Assembly (NCBI GenBank): GCA_012735355.1
Contig: JAAYHP010000373.1
Span: 1 to 12,468, forward strand
Direction: 5' to 3'
DNA from: Lysinibacillus sp.
GTDB taxonomy: Bacteria; Bacillota; Bacilli; Bacillales_A; Planococcaceae
DNA: 12,468 bases
The notes under the pieces were generated by a model. That model saw nothing but the letters and a program-made list of their open reading frames with translations, was not told the DNA's origin and searched no databases. The position numbers were made by a program, and so were the translations under genes. Below, piece by piece: positions 1-7,125 of this stretch. The first letter of the stretch is position 1. Every line of letters starts with the position of its first letter.

Positions 1-446
1 AAATTACCCGCTCTTGTGTATAAAACATTAGTAAACTGAGTGGCACCTACTCCTGGATCTCCTGTCATTTCTGTACTTTCATCTGGTGCTTGTGGATTTT
101 GACCAACTCTTCTAAAAGTTCCAGCAGCATCAGCTACCATAAAGAACCCATCACCAGAAATGGCTAAGTCTAGCGTTCTAGCTGTAGATTGTAATGAACC
201 TCCACCGTGGATTACATCAATAGCTGCCATTGTAGAACCTAATCCTACTTGTTTCGGGTTGACACCCCCGCGAGTTGCAGTTGCACCTGATGCACTACCA
301 ACTGATTGGGATACCATATCTTTAAACACCGTACGGCTTTTCTTGAATCCGTGAGTGTTCACATTTGAAATATTATTACCGATAACATCTAGTTTTGTTT
401 GATGGTTTCTTAAACCGGAAATTGCTGAGTACATTGAACGTATCAT
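1..446 (-). CDS. flgE: Flagellar hook protein FlgE, N-terminal part (runs off left edge)
   Basis: The reading frame is open from ATG at 446 to the window edge, giving about 148 residues. It starts [12 protein letters not shown] and carries the flagellar rod/hook N-terminal signature [17 protein letters not shown] (about residues 19-35), which polymerises axial proteins through the export channel. Further on are the FlgE/FlgG-type segments NPKQVGLGS (about 63-71) and [13 protein letters not shown] (about 92-104). The ATG is preceded by AAAGGAG (plus-strand ctcctt at 457-462) about ten bases upstream. The N-terminus alone does not cleanly separate hook FlgE from distal-rod FlgG, and Bacillus annotations have used both names for this gene. 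Its place directly after fliK and flgD argues for the hook subunit. It would be secreted by the flagellar type III apparatus and assembled under the FlgD cap. The C-terminal D0 segment and the middle domains lie outside the window. Confidence 0.93.
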   Translation of the reverse strand, partial: MIRSMYSAISGLRNHQTKLDVIGNNISNVNTHGFKKSRTVFKDMVSQSVGSASGATATRGGVNPKQVGLGSTMAAIDVIHGGGSLQSTARTLDLAISGDGFFMVADAAGTFRRVGQNPQAPDESTEMTGDPGVGATQFTNVLYTRAGN

Positions 447-479
447 ACGTCTAGTTCTCCTTTCGAATATAAGAATTTA

Positions 480-507
480 TTGTTTGCTTCTGTCGGTCAG
501 CAAACAA
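480..507 (-). repeat. Hairpin between the small flagellar gene and flgE
   Basis: There is a perfect 9-bp inverted repeat: ttgtttgct at 480-488 and agcaaacaa at 499-507, separated by 10 nt. In the transcript it would form a stem-loop after the stop codon of the preceding gene and roughly 15-20 nt upstream of the flgE ribosome binding site. It is not followed by a clean U-run in the direction of transcription (the next bases are TAAATTCTTATATT), so it does not look like a strong intrinsic terminator. Attenuation, RNA processing or mRNA stabilisation are all possible, but none is shown by the sequence. Confidence 0.6.
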
Positions 508-529
508 AGGCATCCATAATGGTCCTGCC

Positions 530-901
530 TTATAGCACAATAGTACCGGCAATATTTGTAAATAATTGTTCTTTAGCTTCATCGCGTTCCATCGCTGTAA
601 TGACCGTTCCATTTTTTGCACTTACAATCAACGCTGCCTGATCCATTAAAACGAGCGGTTGATTGACACCTTTTGAACGGGCTTCAATTACTTTATCTGT
701 TACTTTTTGCCACTCTTGTTCAGTAATTTGGATATTGCGATCGCGAATTCGTTCGTTGGCATGTTTACTAATTTTTAACTCATTTTTTGCTTGTTGTAAA
801 TGGTCAATGAAAGGTTTAGAGTTCGTATCAGTAACAGGTATCGTTTTCGGTTGTGCTTGAATCGGTTGCAATGGCACGGGTTGAAAATGAATTCGATGCA
901 T
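530..901 (-). CDS. Small flagellar-operon protein, TIGR02530 family (function unknown)
   Basis: This encodes a 123-residue protein with no membrane segment or signal peptide. After a proline/glutamine-rich N-terminus (residues 1-30) comes the conserved core of the TIGR02530 / putative flagellar (Pfam Flagellar_put) family. The core has SKHANERIRDRNI (about 45-57), a K-G-x-x-x-P-L-V-L stretch (about 78-85), AALIVSAKNGTVITAM (about 89-104) and the closing LFTNIAG motif (about 113-119). In the relatives I recall, the last motif usually reads FTNID, so Asp-to-Ala is a small deviation. The frame opens earlier at a TTG (913), but that codon lacks a spaced Shine-Dalgarno. The ATG at 901 follows AGGTTGGTGA, so I place the start there. 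The gene sits between flgD (14 nt upstream) and flgE, the usual location for this family. A hook-assembly or export-related role is inferred from context only. As far as I recall, the B. subtilis 168 operon has no counterpart here. Confidence 0.85.
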   Translation of the reverse strand: MHRIHFQPVPLQPIQAQPKTIPVTDTNSKPFIDHLQQAKNELKISKHANERIRDRNIQITEQEWQKVTDKVIEARSKGVNQPLVLMDQAALIVSAKNGTVITAMERDEAKEQLFTNIAGTIVL

Positions 902-914
902 GTGATTCACCAAC

Positions 915-1583
915 CTAATCTAATATTTCAAATTGCTCCCTCGTTAACCGAACTTCATTTTCTAAAATAAATTCGATGACTTGATTGTTCGTTTTTACCG
1001 CTTCAATCATCGCTTCGATGAATTCCCCATTATCATCTTCGTATTTCACCATTTTTCCAATAAGCATGCTTGCTTCAACAAGGGGATTTTCTACAATTGG
1101 TTCTTCCACTGTATTACTTTGTGTTTTACCTAGCACAGAGGAGATATTGCCTGTCGTAATTTCTTTACCGTCTTCTAATACGAACTTAGGCAATCCATCA
1201 ACAAATTTAATTTCTTTTATAACGCCTTGACCCTCATTAATAATTGGCATTCCTTTTTCATCTAACTCATCTGTAATTTCATGCCATTTTACTTCTTGTC
1301 CTACGAAAGTTGTGTAGGTCATCAATTGAGTTTGTAATTGGGAATCTAATAAATCTTCCATCGCTTTCGTCATATTTTGCATTTGTTCTAACGTAGAGAA
1401 CTGGGCCATTTGAGCGATGAATTCTTTATCTTCCACCGGATTTGTCGGGTCTTGATATTGCAATTGAGTAATTAAAATCTTTAAAAAATCATCTTTCCCA
1501 AGTACAGAGTTACCGGTTTCTCTTACAGGCTTTTTATAACTTGATAAATAATAATCGTTCGTAATTTTCGACATTTCAGACAT
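915..1583 (-). CDS. flgD: Flagellar hook cap/scaffold protein FlgD
   Basis: This is a 222-residue protein with the FlgD N-terminal domain at about 27-70: [19 protein letters not shown], then [21 protein letters not shown]. FlgD is secreted and sits at the tip of the growing hook, where it promotes FlgE polymerisation and is later replaced. The ATG at 1583 is preceded by GAGGAGGTG with about 7 nt spacing. That Shine-Dalgarno is encoded by the last codons of fliK, whose stop is only 2 nt upstream, which suggests translational coupling. B. subtilis FlgD is about 140 residues, so this protein is long. The extra length looks like two related C-terminal units: FVGQEVKW to about residue 151, and LIGKMVKY (about 174) to the end. 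Each ends in a short beta-rich stretch of similar pattern. This supports an internal duplication (see findings). Confidence 0.95.
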   Translation of the reverse strand: MSEMSKITNDYYLSSYKKPVRETGNSVLGKDDFLKILITQLQYQDPTNPVEDKEFIAQMAQFSTLEQMQNMTKAMEDLLDSQLQTQLMTYTTFVGQEVKWHEITDELDEKGMPIINEGQGVIKEIKFVDGLPKFVLEDGKEITTGNISSVLGKTQSNTVEEPIVENPLVEASMLIGKMVKYEDDNGEFIEAMIEAVKTNNQVIEFILENEVRLTREQFEILD

Positions 1584-1585
1584 TA

Positions 1586-2899
1586 TTACACCTCCTCATC
1601 GATTAAGTAGTCTTTAAAGGACAATTTTTCATTTTCTTGTTGTTCGTCAGACTCTTGTTCTTCATCTTGATTGTCTTCGCCTTTAAACATATTGTTAAAT
1701 AAGTTTTGATCGCGCAAGCTCGACTCTTGTAAGCTTTGCTGAATATCAATTCGATCCAATTGAATATTTTGTTGAACAAAAGCTTGTTTTAATTGATGAA
1801 TTTGGCTATCAAGCAATTCCTTTCCAATCGCAGTGGATGCAAGTAATCTAGCAGAAATCATACCATCCTTTTGCACTAATTCAATACGAATAGAACCTAA
1901 ATTTTCCGGATAAAGTTTTAATAAAATTTTCATCGTTCCTTGCGTATTGGACATTTGACTGCGTGAAATGATCGCTTCAATTTGTCTTGCTAACGCTTCA
2001 GATTGCGCTGTACTATTAGAGTTCGGTAAAGTGACAGTAATCGTTTTTGGTGTGGACAAAGATTGTTGAATATTTGGGTTTGTAGCAGTTGTTGTTGTGT
2101 CTACTTTTGTTACACTCTTTGTTTCCACTATTGTTTCTGCTTTACCTTCAACTTTTGAATTTACGTTTATATTAACTTTTGTTTCTACTGTTTTCTCCAC
2201 TACTTGTTGGAATCCTTCAATGGATACTTTTCCAGAAGTAGTTGTTACTTCTTTAGTAAAAGTTTTTGCGATGGACTGTAAAAGTTCTTTCAATCCATTG
2301 ATTTGTTCTGGTTGATTGAATTTTAAATCAGTTTGTTCTCCAACGAGTTGAGTTATTTTTAATAGTTGTAACAACTGAGCAGCTTCCTTAGGCGATCCCT
2401 TTTCTTTTCCTTCTAATATAGAAGTAATTTGAGCCATGAATTTTGGTTCCTCATTGGCTAGCTGTATAAAGTCCCAAATATTTTCAATGACTACTTCTTC
2501 ACCCAACAATTCTTGAACTATCGTATTCAATTGTTCTAAATCTAGATTTAGCAATGAAAGAAGTTCATCGCTGTTCAACAATTCATCAAAAGGAATAACT
2601 TTTCCTTCATCACCAATTGTAATCATTAATAACCCTTCATCATGGCTGATATTTAATAGGTCTAACACGTCTTCAAGGGAATTCGTTTCTAATAATTGAA
2701 CAATTTCTTCAATATTAGCTGGGTTGTCCACATCCACAATCATTGTAGAGTCTTCATTACTAGCAACAATTTTACTAAATACGTCCCCGAATTTGCCAGG
2801 CATTTCTGGATGCATTGATTGACTTGCTAATTTGCCAGGTCCATTTTGTGCAATCGGTTTAGATTGGGATACAACAAATGGCATTGCTCCGATATTCAT
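1586..2899 (-). CDS. fliK: Flagellar hook-length control protein FliK
   Basis: This is a 437-residue protein. Its C-terminal third carries the hook-length control (Flg_hook) domain at about 318-390, with [18 protein letters not shown] followed by helices rich in Q, L and I. That domain interacts with FlhB to switch export specificity from hook/rod to filament substrates. The first 210 residues are acidic, leucine-rich and poorly conserved. A threonine/valine/lysine-rich linker (about 215-300) probably acts as the flexible ruler region, and the last 30 residues are acidic and low-complexity. The open frame extends upstream to a TTG at 2917, but that codon overlaps the excellent AAGGAGGTGA ribosome binding site. 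The ATG at 2899 lies 7 nt after AGGAGG and is the start chosen. The gene lies between the ylxF-like gene and flgD, as in Bacillus fla/che operons. Confidence 0.93.
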   Translation of the reverse strand: MNIGAMPFVVSQSKPIAQNGPGKLASQSMHPEMPGKFGDVFSKIVASNEDSTMIVDVDNPANIEEIVQLLETNSLEDVLDLLNISHDEGLLMITIGDEGKVIPFDELLNSDELLSLLNLDLEQLNTIVQELLGEEVVIENIWDFIQLANEEPKFMAQITSILEGKEKGSPKEAAQLLQLLKITQLVGEQTDLKFNQPEQINGLKELLQSIAKTFTKEVTTTSGKVSIEGFQQVVEKTVETKVNINVNSKVEGKAETIVETKSVTKVDTTTTATNPNIQQSLSTPKTITVTLPNSNSTAQSEALARQIEAIISRSQMSNTQGTMKILLKLYPENLGSIRIELVQKDGMISARLLASTAIGKELLDSQIHQLKQAFVQQNIQLDRIDIQQSLQESSLRDQNLFNNMFKGEDNQDEEQESDEQQENEKLSFKDYLIDEEV

Positions 2900-2920
2900 T
2901 GTTTCACCTCCTTCCAAAAA

Positions 2921-3538
2921 CTAGTTAGCCTTATCGTTTTTTTCTTTTTGTGATGATAATAGTTCCGTATAACGAGCAGCATCAGCTGGGTTCATTTTTG
3001 CGAAAATCGCTGATAATGTTTCTGGCTTCATGCTTGATAATATTTTCAGCGCTTCTTCGTCACTCATTTCAACGATAATAGGAGCAACAGCTTTTGCCGA
3101 CATATTTTCATATGTAGTAACAATTTCTTGGAAATCTTTTTTGTACTCCTCTTGAGATTTCTCTAATTCTTCTATTTTTTTTCGCAATTCTTTTTGAATA
3201 GCTACATTATTTTCGTTCTCTGCTAAAGCGGCATCTAATTCACTTTGAAGCTTTTCGATCTGAGCGTCCTTTTCTTGAATTTCCGCTTGCAATTCAACTA
3301 CTTTGCTATCCATATTTATTGCATTTTCAACCGGTTCCTCTTCTTGAAAAGGCAATACTTCAGAAGCTTTTTCAAAAACATTCGTATCCGTAAACTGAGC
3401 AATGACTAATAGTATTGCAATGACAAAGAGTAACGGAATGAGAAACCATGCGAAAAACTTTTGAAAAAACCCTGGTGATTTTTGCTCCACAATCTCTTCT
3501 GTTTTTTCAGTTTTCAATTCTTTGTTTACTTTTGCCAT
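2921..3538 (-). CDS. ylxF: YlxF/MotE-like membrane-anchored flagellar protein
   Basis: This is a 205-residue protein. It has a charged N-terminus, one transmembrane helix (about 30-48, WFLIPLLFVIAILLVIAQF), and an acidic linker. A long coiled coil follows (about 76-145, dense in E, K, Q and L heptads). The C-terminal helical segment resembles the MgtE intracellular N-domain (about 147-195, with MSDEEALKILSSMKPETLSAIFAKMNP). This is the architecture of the YlxF/MotE-like proteins of flagellar operons. Relatives outside Firmicutes have been linked to stator or motor function. The Bacillus member's role is not settled, and a motor or export role here is inference. A longer frame begins at 3586 inside fliJ, but the ATG at 3538 is preceded by TAGGTGA and lies just 4 nt after the fliJ stop, so it is the likely start. 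Confidence 0.88.
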   Translation of the reverse strand: MAKVNKELKTEKTEEIVEQKSPGFFQKFFAWFLIPLLFVIAILLVIAQFTDTNVFEKASEVLPFQEEEPVENAINMDSKVVELQAEIQEKDAQIEKLQSELDAALAENENNVAIQKELRKKIEELEKSQEEYKKDFQEIVTTYENMSAKAVAPIIVEMSDEEALKILSSMKPETLSAIFAKMNPADAARYTELLSSQKEKNDKAN

Positions 3539-3542
3539 GGAA

Positions 3543-3992
3543 TCACCTAATAACTTTCTTGTTGTACATAAGGGAGGAAATTTCATCTAAATACGCTGCT
3601 TCAATACGATTTTGCTCCTCTTGAAATGCTAAAAAATCCTTTTCACGCATTTTTTCATACTTACGTACTTCCAAGTTTTTTTCTAATAATTTTTGTTCAA
3701 ACCACTGCATTTTAGTGCGGGCTTGAATAACTTTTTGTTGAACTTCATTGATGGTATGTTCAAGGCTATCAATGAACTTCGTAAAGTGATGGATCTCATC
3801 AATTGTAGCACCTGTCTTTAACCGTTCGTTTTGATAGCTAATTAAATCTTCTTTTTGCTTTAACAATTCGTACAGCTGGGTTGCAACTTCTTCAAAGGAA
3901 CGAACCGCTTCTTTATAAGCCATTTCTGTTTGTTGTTTTTCCTGCTCACGAATTGTTAGTACTTTTTCAAATCGATATGTGTATTGAACCAT
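3543..3992 (-). CDS. fliJ: Flagellar export chaperone/stalk protein FliJ
   Basis: This is a 149-residue, highly charged, almost entirely helical protein starting MVQYTYRFEKVL, the usual FliJ opening (Y-x-F/Y-R-x-x-x-V/I-L). Two long coiled-coil helices run through about residues 12-60 and 67-140, rich in E, K, Q and R. FliJ is the central stalk of the FliI hexameric ATPase, comparable to the gamma subunit of F1. It links the ATPase to the FlhA export gate. The start codon overlaps the fliI stop codon (TAATG), so translation is probably coupled to fliI, and there is no strong separate Shine-Dalgarno. FliJ is poorly conserved in sequence, so the assignment rests on length, coiled-coil nature and its place directly after fliI. 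Confidence 0.92.
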   Translation of the reverse strand: MVQYTYRFEKVLTIREQEKQQTEMAYKEAVRSFEEVATQLYELLKQKEDLISYQNERLKTGATIDEIHHFTKFIDSLEHTINEVQQKVIQARTKMQWFEQKLLEKNLEVRKYEKMREKDFLAFQEEQNRIEAAYLDEISSLMYNKKVIR

Positions 3993-5314
3993 TATTTACC
4001 ACCACCATTTGCTAATGCGATCAGTTCATTTACACTCTCTTCTAAAGTTACTTTTTCTTTAAATCCTTGCTTTAAAAATTGGGTAATGAGTGGTTCGTAC
4101 TGAATTGCCTCGTCAATTTCTCTAGAAGTTCCTTTTTTATACGCTCCAATGTTAATAAGGTCTTCTGATTTCACATAGGTATAATACAATTCTCTTATTC
4201 TTTCAGCCGCTTTAACATGTTCGTCGGTAGAAATATGGTTCATCAAACGACTCACGCTTTTCAGTACATTGATTGCTGGATACTGACCTTTATTGGCGAG
4301 TGCCCGGTCTAAAACAATATGACCGTCTAAAATCCCTCGAACAGCATCGGCAATCGGTTCATTCATATCATCTCCATCTACAAGAACCGTATAAAAGGCT
4401 GTAATACTTCCTTTCATGCTTGTCCCAGTTCTTTCTAAAAGCTTAGGTAAAATTGAGAACACCGATGGAGTATAACCTTTTTGTGCAGGAGGTTCTCCTG
4501 TGGCAAGACCAATTTCCCGCTGTGCCATCGCAACACGAGTAACCGAGTCCATCATCAACATGACATTCATTCCACGATCTCGAAAATATTCAGCAATGGC
4601 CGTTGCAGTAAAAGCTCCCTTAATTCGCATCAATGCAGGTTGGTCACCGGTAGCTGCCACCACGATAGAACGCTTTAAACCTTCTTCTCCAAGGTCCCTT
4701 TCGATGAATTCCCTTACTTCTCGTCCCCGCTCACCAATCAGTGCAATCACATTCAAGTCGGCTCGAGTATTCCGAGCGATCATACCAAGCAACGTACTTT
4801 TCCCGACTCCGGAACCGGCAAAAATCCCGACCCTTTGACCACTACCTACCGTTAACATTGCATCGATGGCTTTTACACCTACTTCTAATTGGCTATCAAT
4901 AGGTGGACGGTTAAGTGGATTTGGTGGATCATTTTCTGTTGGAACAGAGACTAATCCTCTAGGTAGTTGAGTTCCATCAAAAGGATTTCCCATGGAATCA
5001 AGGACTTTTCCAATTAATTCAGGTCCCACTTTTATTTCTAAAGGGCTTCCAGTACCTTCAACTAAACAGCCGATAGATATTTCTCGTACGGAAGTAAAGG
5101 GCATTAACATGACGAATTCATCTTTAAAGCCAACAACTTCAGCAAGTATGATTTCCGGTCCATTTTTCGTCCGAACGTGTATTTTACATACATCGTTGAT
5201 GGAACATTCTGGACCTTGGGATTCAATCATCAGGCCGACAACTCTCGTAACTTTTCCATATTTTTTAAATGTATCGATCGTTGGAATGCTTGCGATTAAG
5301 TCAGCCGCTTTCAT
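3992..5314 (-). CDS. fliI: Flagellum-specific ATPase FliI
   Basis: This is a 440-residue protein, full length for the family. It belongs to the F1-ATPase alpha/beta-like superfamily and powers or assists substrate unfolding and delivery at the flagellar type III export gate. The beta-barrel N-domain covers about 1-95. The Walker A motif is AGSGVGKS (166-173), followed by the IGERGRE loop (193-199) with the expected catalytic Glu195. Walker B is VMLMMD (251-256, Asp256). The ATPase alpha/beta signature PAINVLKSVSR is at 346-356. The C-terminal helical domain (about 365-440) ends in a glycine-rich tail. All key residues are intact. The ATG at 5314 follows AAGGA with an 8-nt spacer and lies 4 nt after the fliH stop. 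The gene sits between its negative regulator fliH and stalk fliJ. Confidence 0.98.
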   Translation of the reverse strand: MKAADLIASIPTIDTFKKYGKVTRVVGLMIESQGPECSINDVCKIHVRTKNGPEIILAEVVGFKDEFVMLMPFTSVREISIGCLVEGTGSPLEIKVGPELIGKVLDSMGNPFDGTQLPRGLVSVPTENDPPNPLNRPPIDSQLEVGVKAIDAMLTVGSGQRVGIFAGSGVGKSTLLGMIARNTRADLNVIALIGERGREVREFIERDLGEEGLKRSIVVAATGDQPALMRIKGAFTATAIAEYFRDRGMNVMLMMDSVTRVAMAQREIGLATGEPPAQKGYTPSVFSILPKLLERTGTSMKGSITAFYTVLVDGDDMNEPIADAVRGILDGHIVLDRALANKGQYPAINVLKSVSRLMNHISTDEHVKAAERIRELYYTYVKSEDLINIGAYKKGTSREIDEAIQYEPLITQFLKQGFKEKVTLEESVNELIALANGGGK

Positions 5315-5318
5315 TGAA

Positions 5319-6110
5319 TCAGTCCTTACTTTCTAATATTTCAATAAGTTTTGAGCGCAACTCTTTTAACTGTTCGTCAATGGAAACAACGATTCGCCCA
5401 TGGTTCGTTTCTATGTAACTATTAGTATCGTTCAAATCATCGTTTACAAAGATGAGAAACGGTACATCCGGTGGGAACATAACAGCTAATTCGTCGCGAT
5501 TTTCAGTTACTAATTTGTAATATGTAGGTGACACATATAGCTTTACTTCTTTACTTTCACGAGCTTCTTTCAAGCCTCGGCGAATTACAGAAAGGAATAA
5601 AGCGTCATCTTTCTCTATTGCTTCACCGATTATTCTTTCCGCTGATTTCAGCGCTATATCTAATATCACGTGCTCTTGTTCTTCTAAATATTTCATTGCG
5701 TTGATGCGAGCATTTTCTACCGTTTCATTGGCAAGTTTCAATGAACTTTCCATATCGGCATTCGCTTTATTGACTCCTTCTTCATAGCCTTGTTGAAAAC
5801 CTTCATCGTAGGCTTCCTTTTGAAGAAGGAGCTTTTCTTCTTCCCATTGTTGCTTTAATTTTTCAATTTCTTCTAACTGAGCTTCACGATATTGTTCAAA
5901 TTCTGCTCTTTTCGATTGTATTTCAAAATTCGTTTCTTCTAATATACGCTCTCGCTCTTTATACACTTCATCTAAAGTAACTTGTTCTTCAATCGGTTCT
6001 TCTTCTATATTTTCATCAAATTGTTTCGCAAAAATATCTCTAATTTCTATTTCTACTGTTTGTTTTTCTATGGCATTACTCGAACGGATAATCTTAGACA
6101 ATGACGTCAT
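5319..6110 (-). CDS. fliH: Flagellar export ATPase regulator FliH
   Basis: This is a 263-residue protein. It has a short N-terminal region, a very acidic helical section (about 35-98), and the GxxxG repeat typical of FliH stator-like proteins (DEGFQQGYEEG, glycines 104, 108 and 112). The conserved C-terminal domain (about 140-263) includes ALKSAERIIGEAI and ETNHGRIVVSIDEQL and resembles the V/F-type ATPase peripheral stalk. FliH binds FliI and docks it to FliN/FliM. The start is uncertain. The frame opens at TTG 6128. The ATG at 6110 gives MTSLSKII, but the GGAGGAG Shine-Dalgarno directly abuts it. A TTG three codons downstream (6101) has ideal 9-nt spacing. I kept the ATG. Either way the gene begins inside the 3' end of fliG (17 nt overlap with the ATG). 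Confidence 0.93.
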   Translation of the reverse strand: MTSLSKIIRSSNAIEKQTVEIEIRDIFAKQFDENIEEEPIEEQVTLDEVYKERERILEETNFEIQSKRAEFEQYREAQLEEIEKLKQQWEEEKLLLQKEAYDEGFQQGYEEGVNKANADMESSLKLANETVENARINAMKYLEEQEHVILDIALKSAERIIGEAIEKDDALFLSVIRRGLKEARESKEVKLYVSPTYYKLVTENRDELAVMFPPDVPFLIFVNDDLNDTNSYIETNHGRIVVSIDEQLKELRSKLIEILESKD

Positions 6111-7107
6111 CTCCTCCACCTCGAGCAATGATGATCTCTCCAGCTTCTTCTAATCGACGAATGACAGCTACAATTCTCATTTGTGCTTCTTCTACGTCGC
6201 GAAGTCGAACTGGCCCCATGATTTCCATTTCTTCCCTGAATGTATCTGCCATACGTTGTGACATATTACGGAAGATAATTTCTTTAACTTCGTCACTACA
6301 TACTTTCATTGATAACAGTAAGTCTTCGTTATCACAATCACGAATAACCCGTTGAATCGAACGATTGTCGAGTGTAACAATATCTTCGAATACAAACATG
6401 CGTTTTTTGATTTCTTCTGCCAGTTCTGGATCTTGAATTTCGAGTGCATCGAGAATTGTTTTTTCTGTTTGACGGTCAACGCCATTCAATACTTCTACGA
6501 CTGCATCGATACCACCAGTTTCAGTGTAATCTTGAGTAACCGTTGATGATAATTTTCGTTCTAATACTGACTCGATTTCACTAATCACTTCTGGTGATGT
6601 AGAATCCATTACCGCAATACGTTTCGCGATATCCGCTTGCACTTCTTGCGGCAACGAAGAAAGGATGACCCCCGCTTGCGCTGGGTCTAAGTAAGATAAA
6701 ATTAACGCAATTGTTTGCGGGTGTTCGTTTTGAATAAAGTTAAAAATTTGGGCCGGATCGGCTTTTCGTGCAAAGTCAAATGGTCGAACTTGTAATGAAG
6801 ATGTTAGGCGGTTAATAATATTTTGCGCTTGTTCTTTACCTAACGCCTTCTCTAATACCGTCTTCGCATAGCCAATACCACCCTGTGAAATATAGTCTTG
6901 GGCTAGTGCGATATTATGAAATTCTTCAATTATTTGTTCTTTTACTTCAGGTTCAACTTTTTTCACTGCTGAAATTTCTAAAGTCAGACGTTCAATTTCT
7001 TCTTCTGATAAATGTTTATATACAGAAGCAGAAACTTCAGGTCCTATAGAAATTAATAGCAGTGCTGCTTTTTGTTTTCCTGTTAATCCTTTTTCTTTTC
7101 TGGACAC
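6094..7107 (-). CDS. fliG: Flagellar motor switch protein FliG
   Basis: This is a 337-residue protein, full length, with the three FliG domains: N-terminal FliF-binding (about 1-105), middle (about 110-190, with the EHPQT motif at 128-132) and C-terminal torque domain (about 200-330). The MFVF hinge is at 237-240. The torque-helix segment NMSQRMADTFREEMEIMGPVR keeps the Arg and Pro-Val-Arg positions of the enteric proteins. The Asp-Asp pair of E. coli is replaced by Glu-Glu (292-293), a conservative change that I recall as usual in Bacillus. FliG couples stator ion flow to rotor rotation and works in switching together with FliM. The start codon is GTG (7107), preceded by AGGGGG with about 7 nt spacing. 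The gene lies 18 nt after fliF, its assembly partner. Confidence 0.98.
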   Translation of the reverse strand: MSRKEKGLTGKQKAALLLISIGPEVSASVYKHLSEEEIERLTLEISAVKKVEPEVKEQIIEEFHNIALAQDYISQGGIGYAKTVLEKALGKEQAQNIINRLTSSLQVRPFDFARKADPAQIFNFIQNEHPQTIALILSYLDPAQAGVILSSLPQEVQADIAKRIAVMDSTSPEVISEIESVLERKLSSTVTQDYTETGGIDAVVEVLNGVDRQTEKTILDALEIQDPELAEEIKKRMFVFEDIVTLDNRSIQRVIRDCDNEDLLLSMKVCSDEVKEIIFRNMSQRMADTFREEMEIMGPVRLRDVEEAQMRIVAVIRRLEEAGEIIIARGGGDDVIV

Positions 7108-7125
7108 AGTCGAACCCCCTATCCA

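Noticed and set aside
2090..2320. Repetitive Thr/Val/Lys codons in the middle of fliK as a possible tandem DNA repeat.
   Set aside because: The units are degenerate at DNA level and of irregular length. It is low-complexity linker sequence typical of FliK.
4481..4838. Two plus-strand open frames of 65 and 112 codons inside fliI.
   Set aside because: They are antisense to a highly conserved ATPase core, show no plausible ribosome binding site or family resemblance, and are shadows of fliI codon structure.
6188..6248. Replacement of the E. coli FliG torque-helix Asp-Asp pair by Glu-Glu.
   Set aside because: The charge is conserved and, as far as I recall, this is normal for Bacillus FliG, so it is not a notable mutation.
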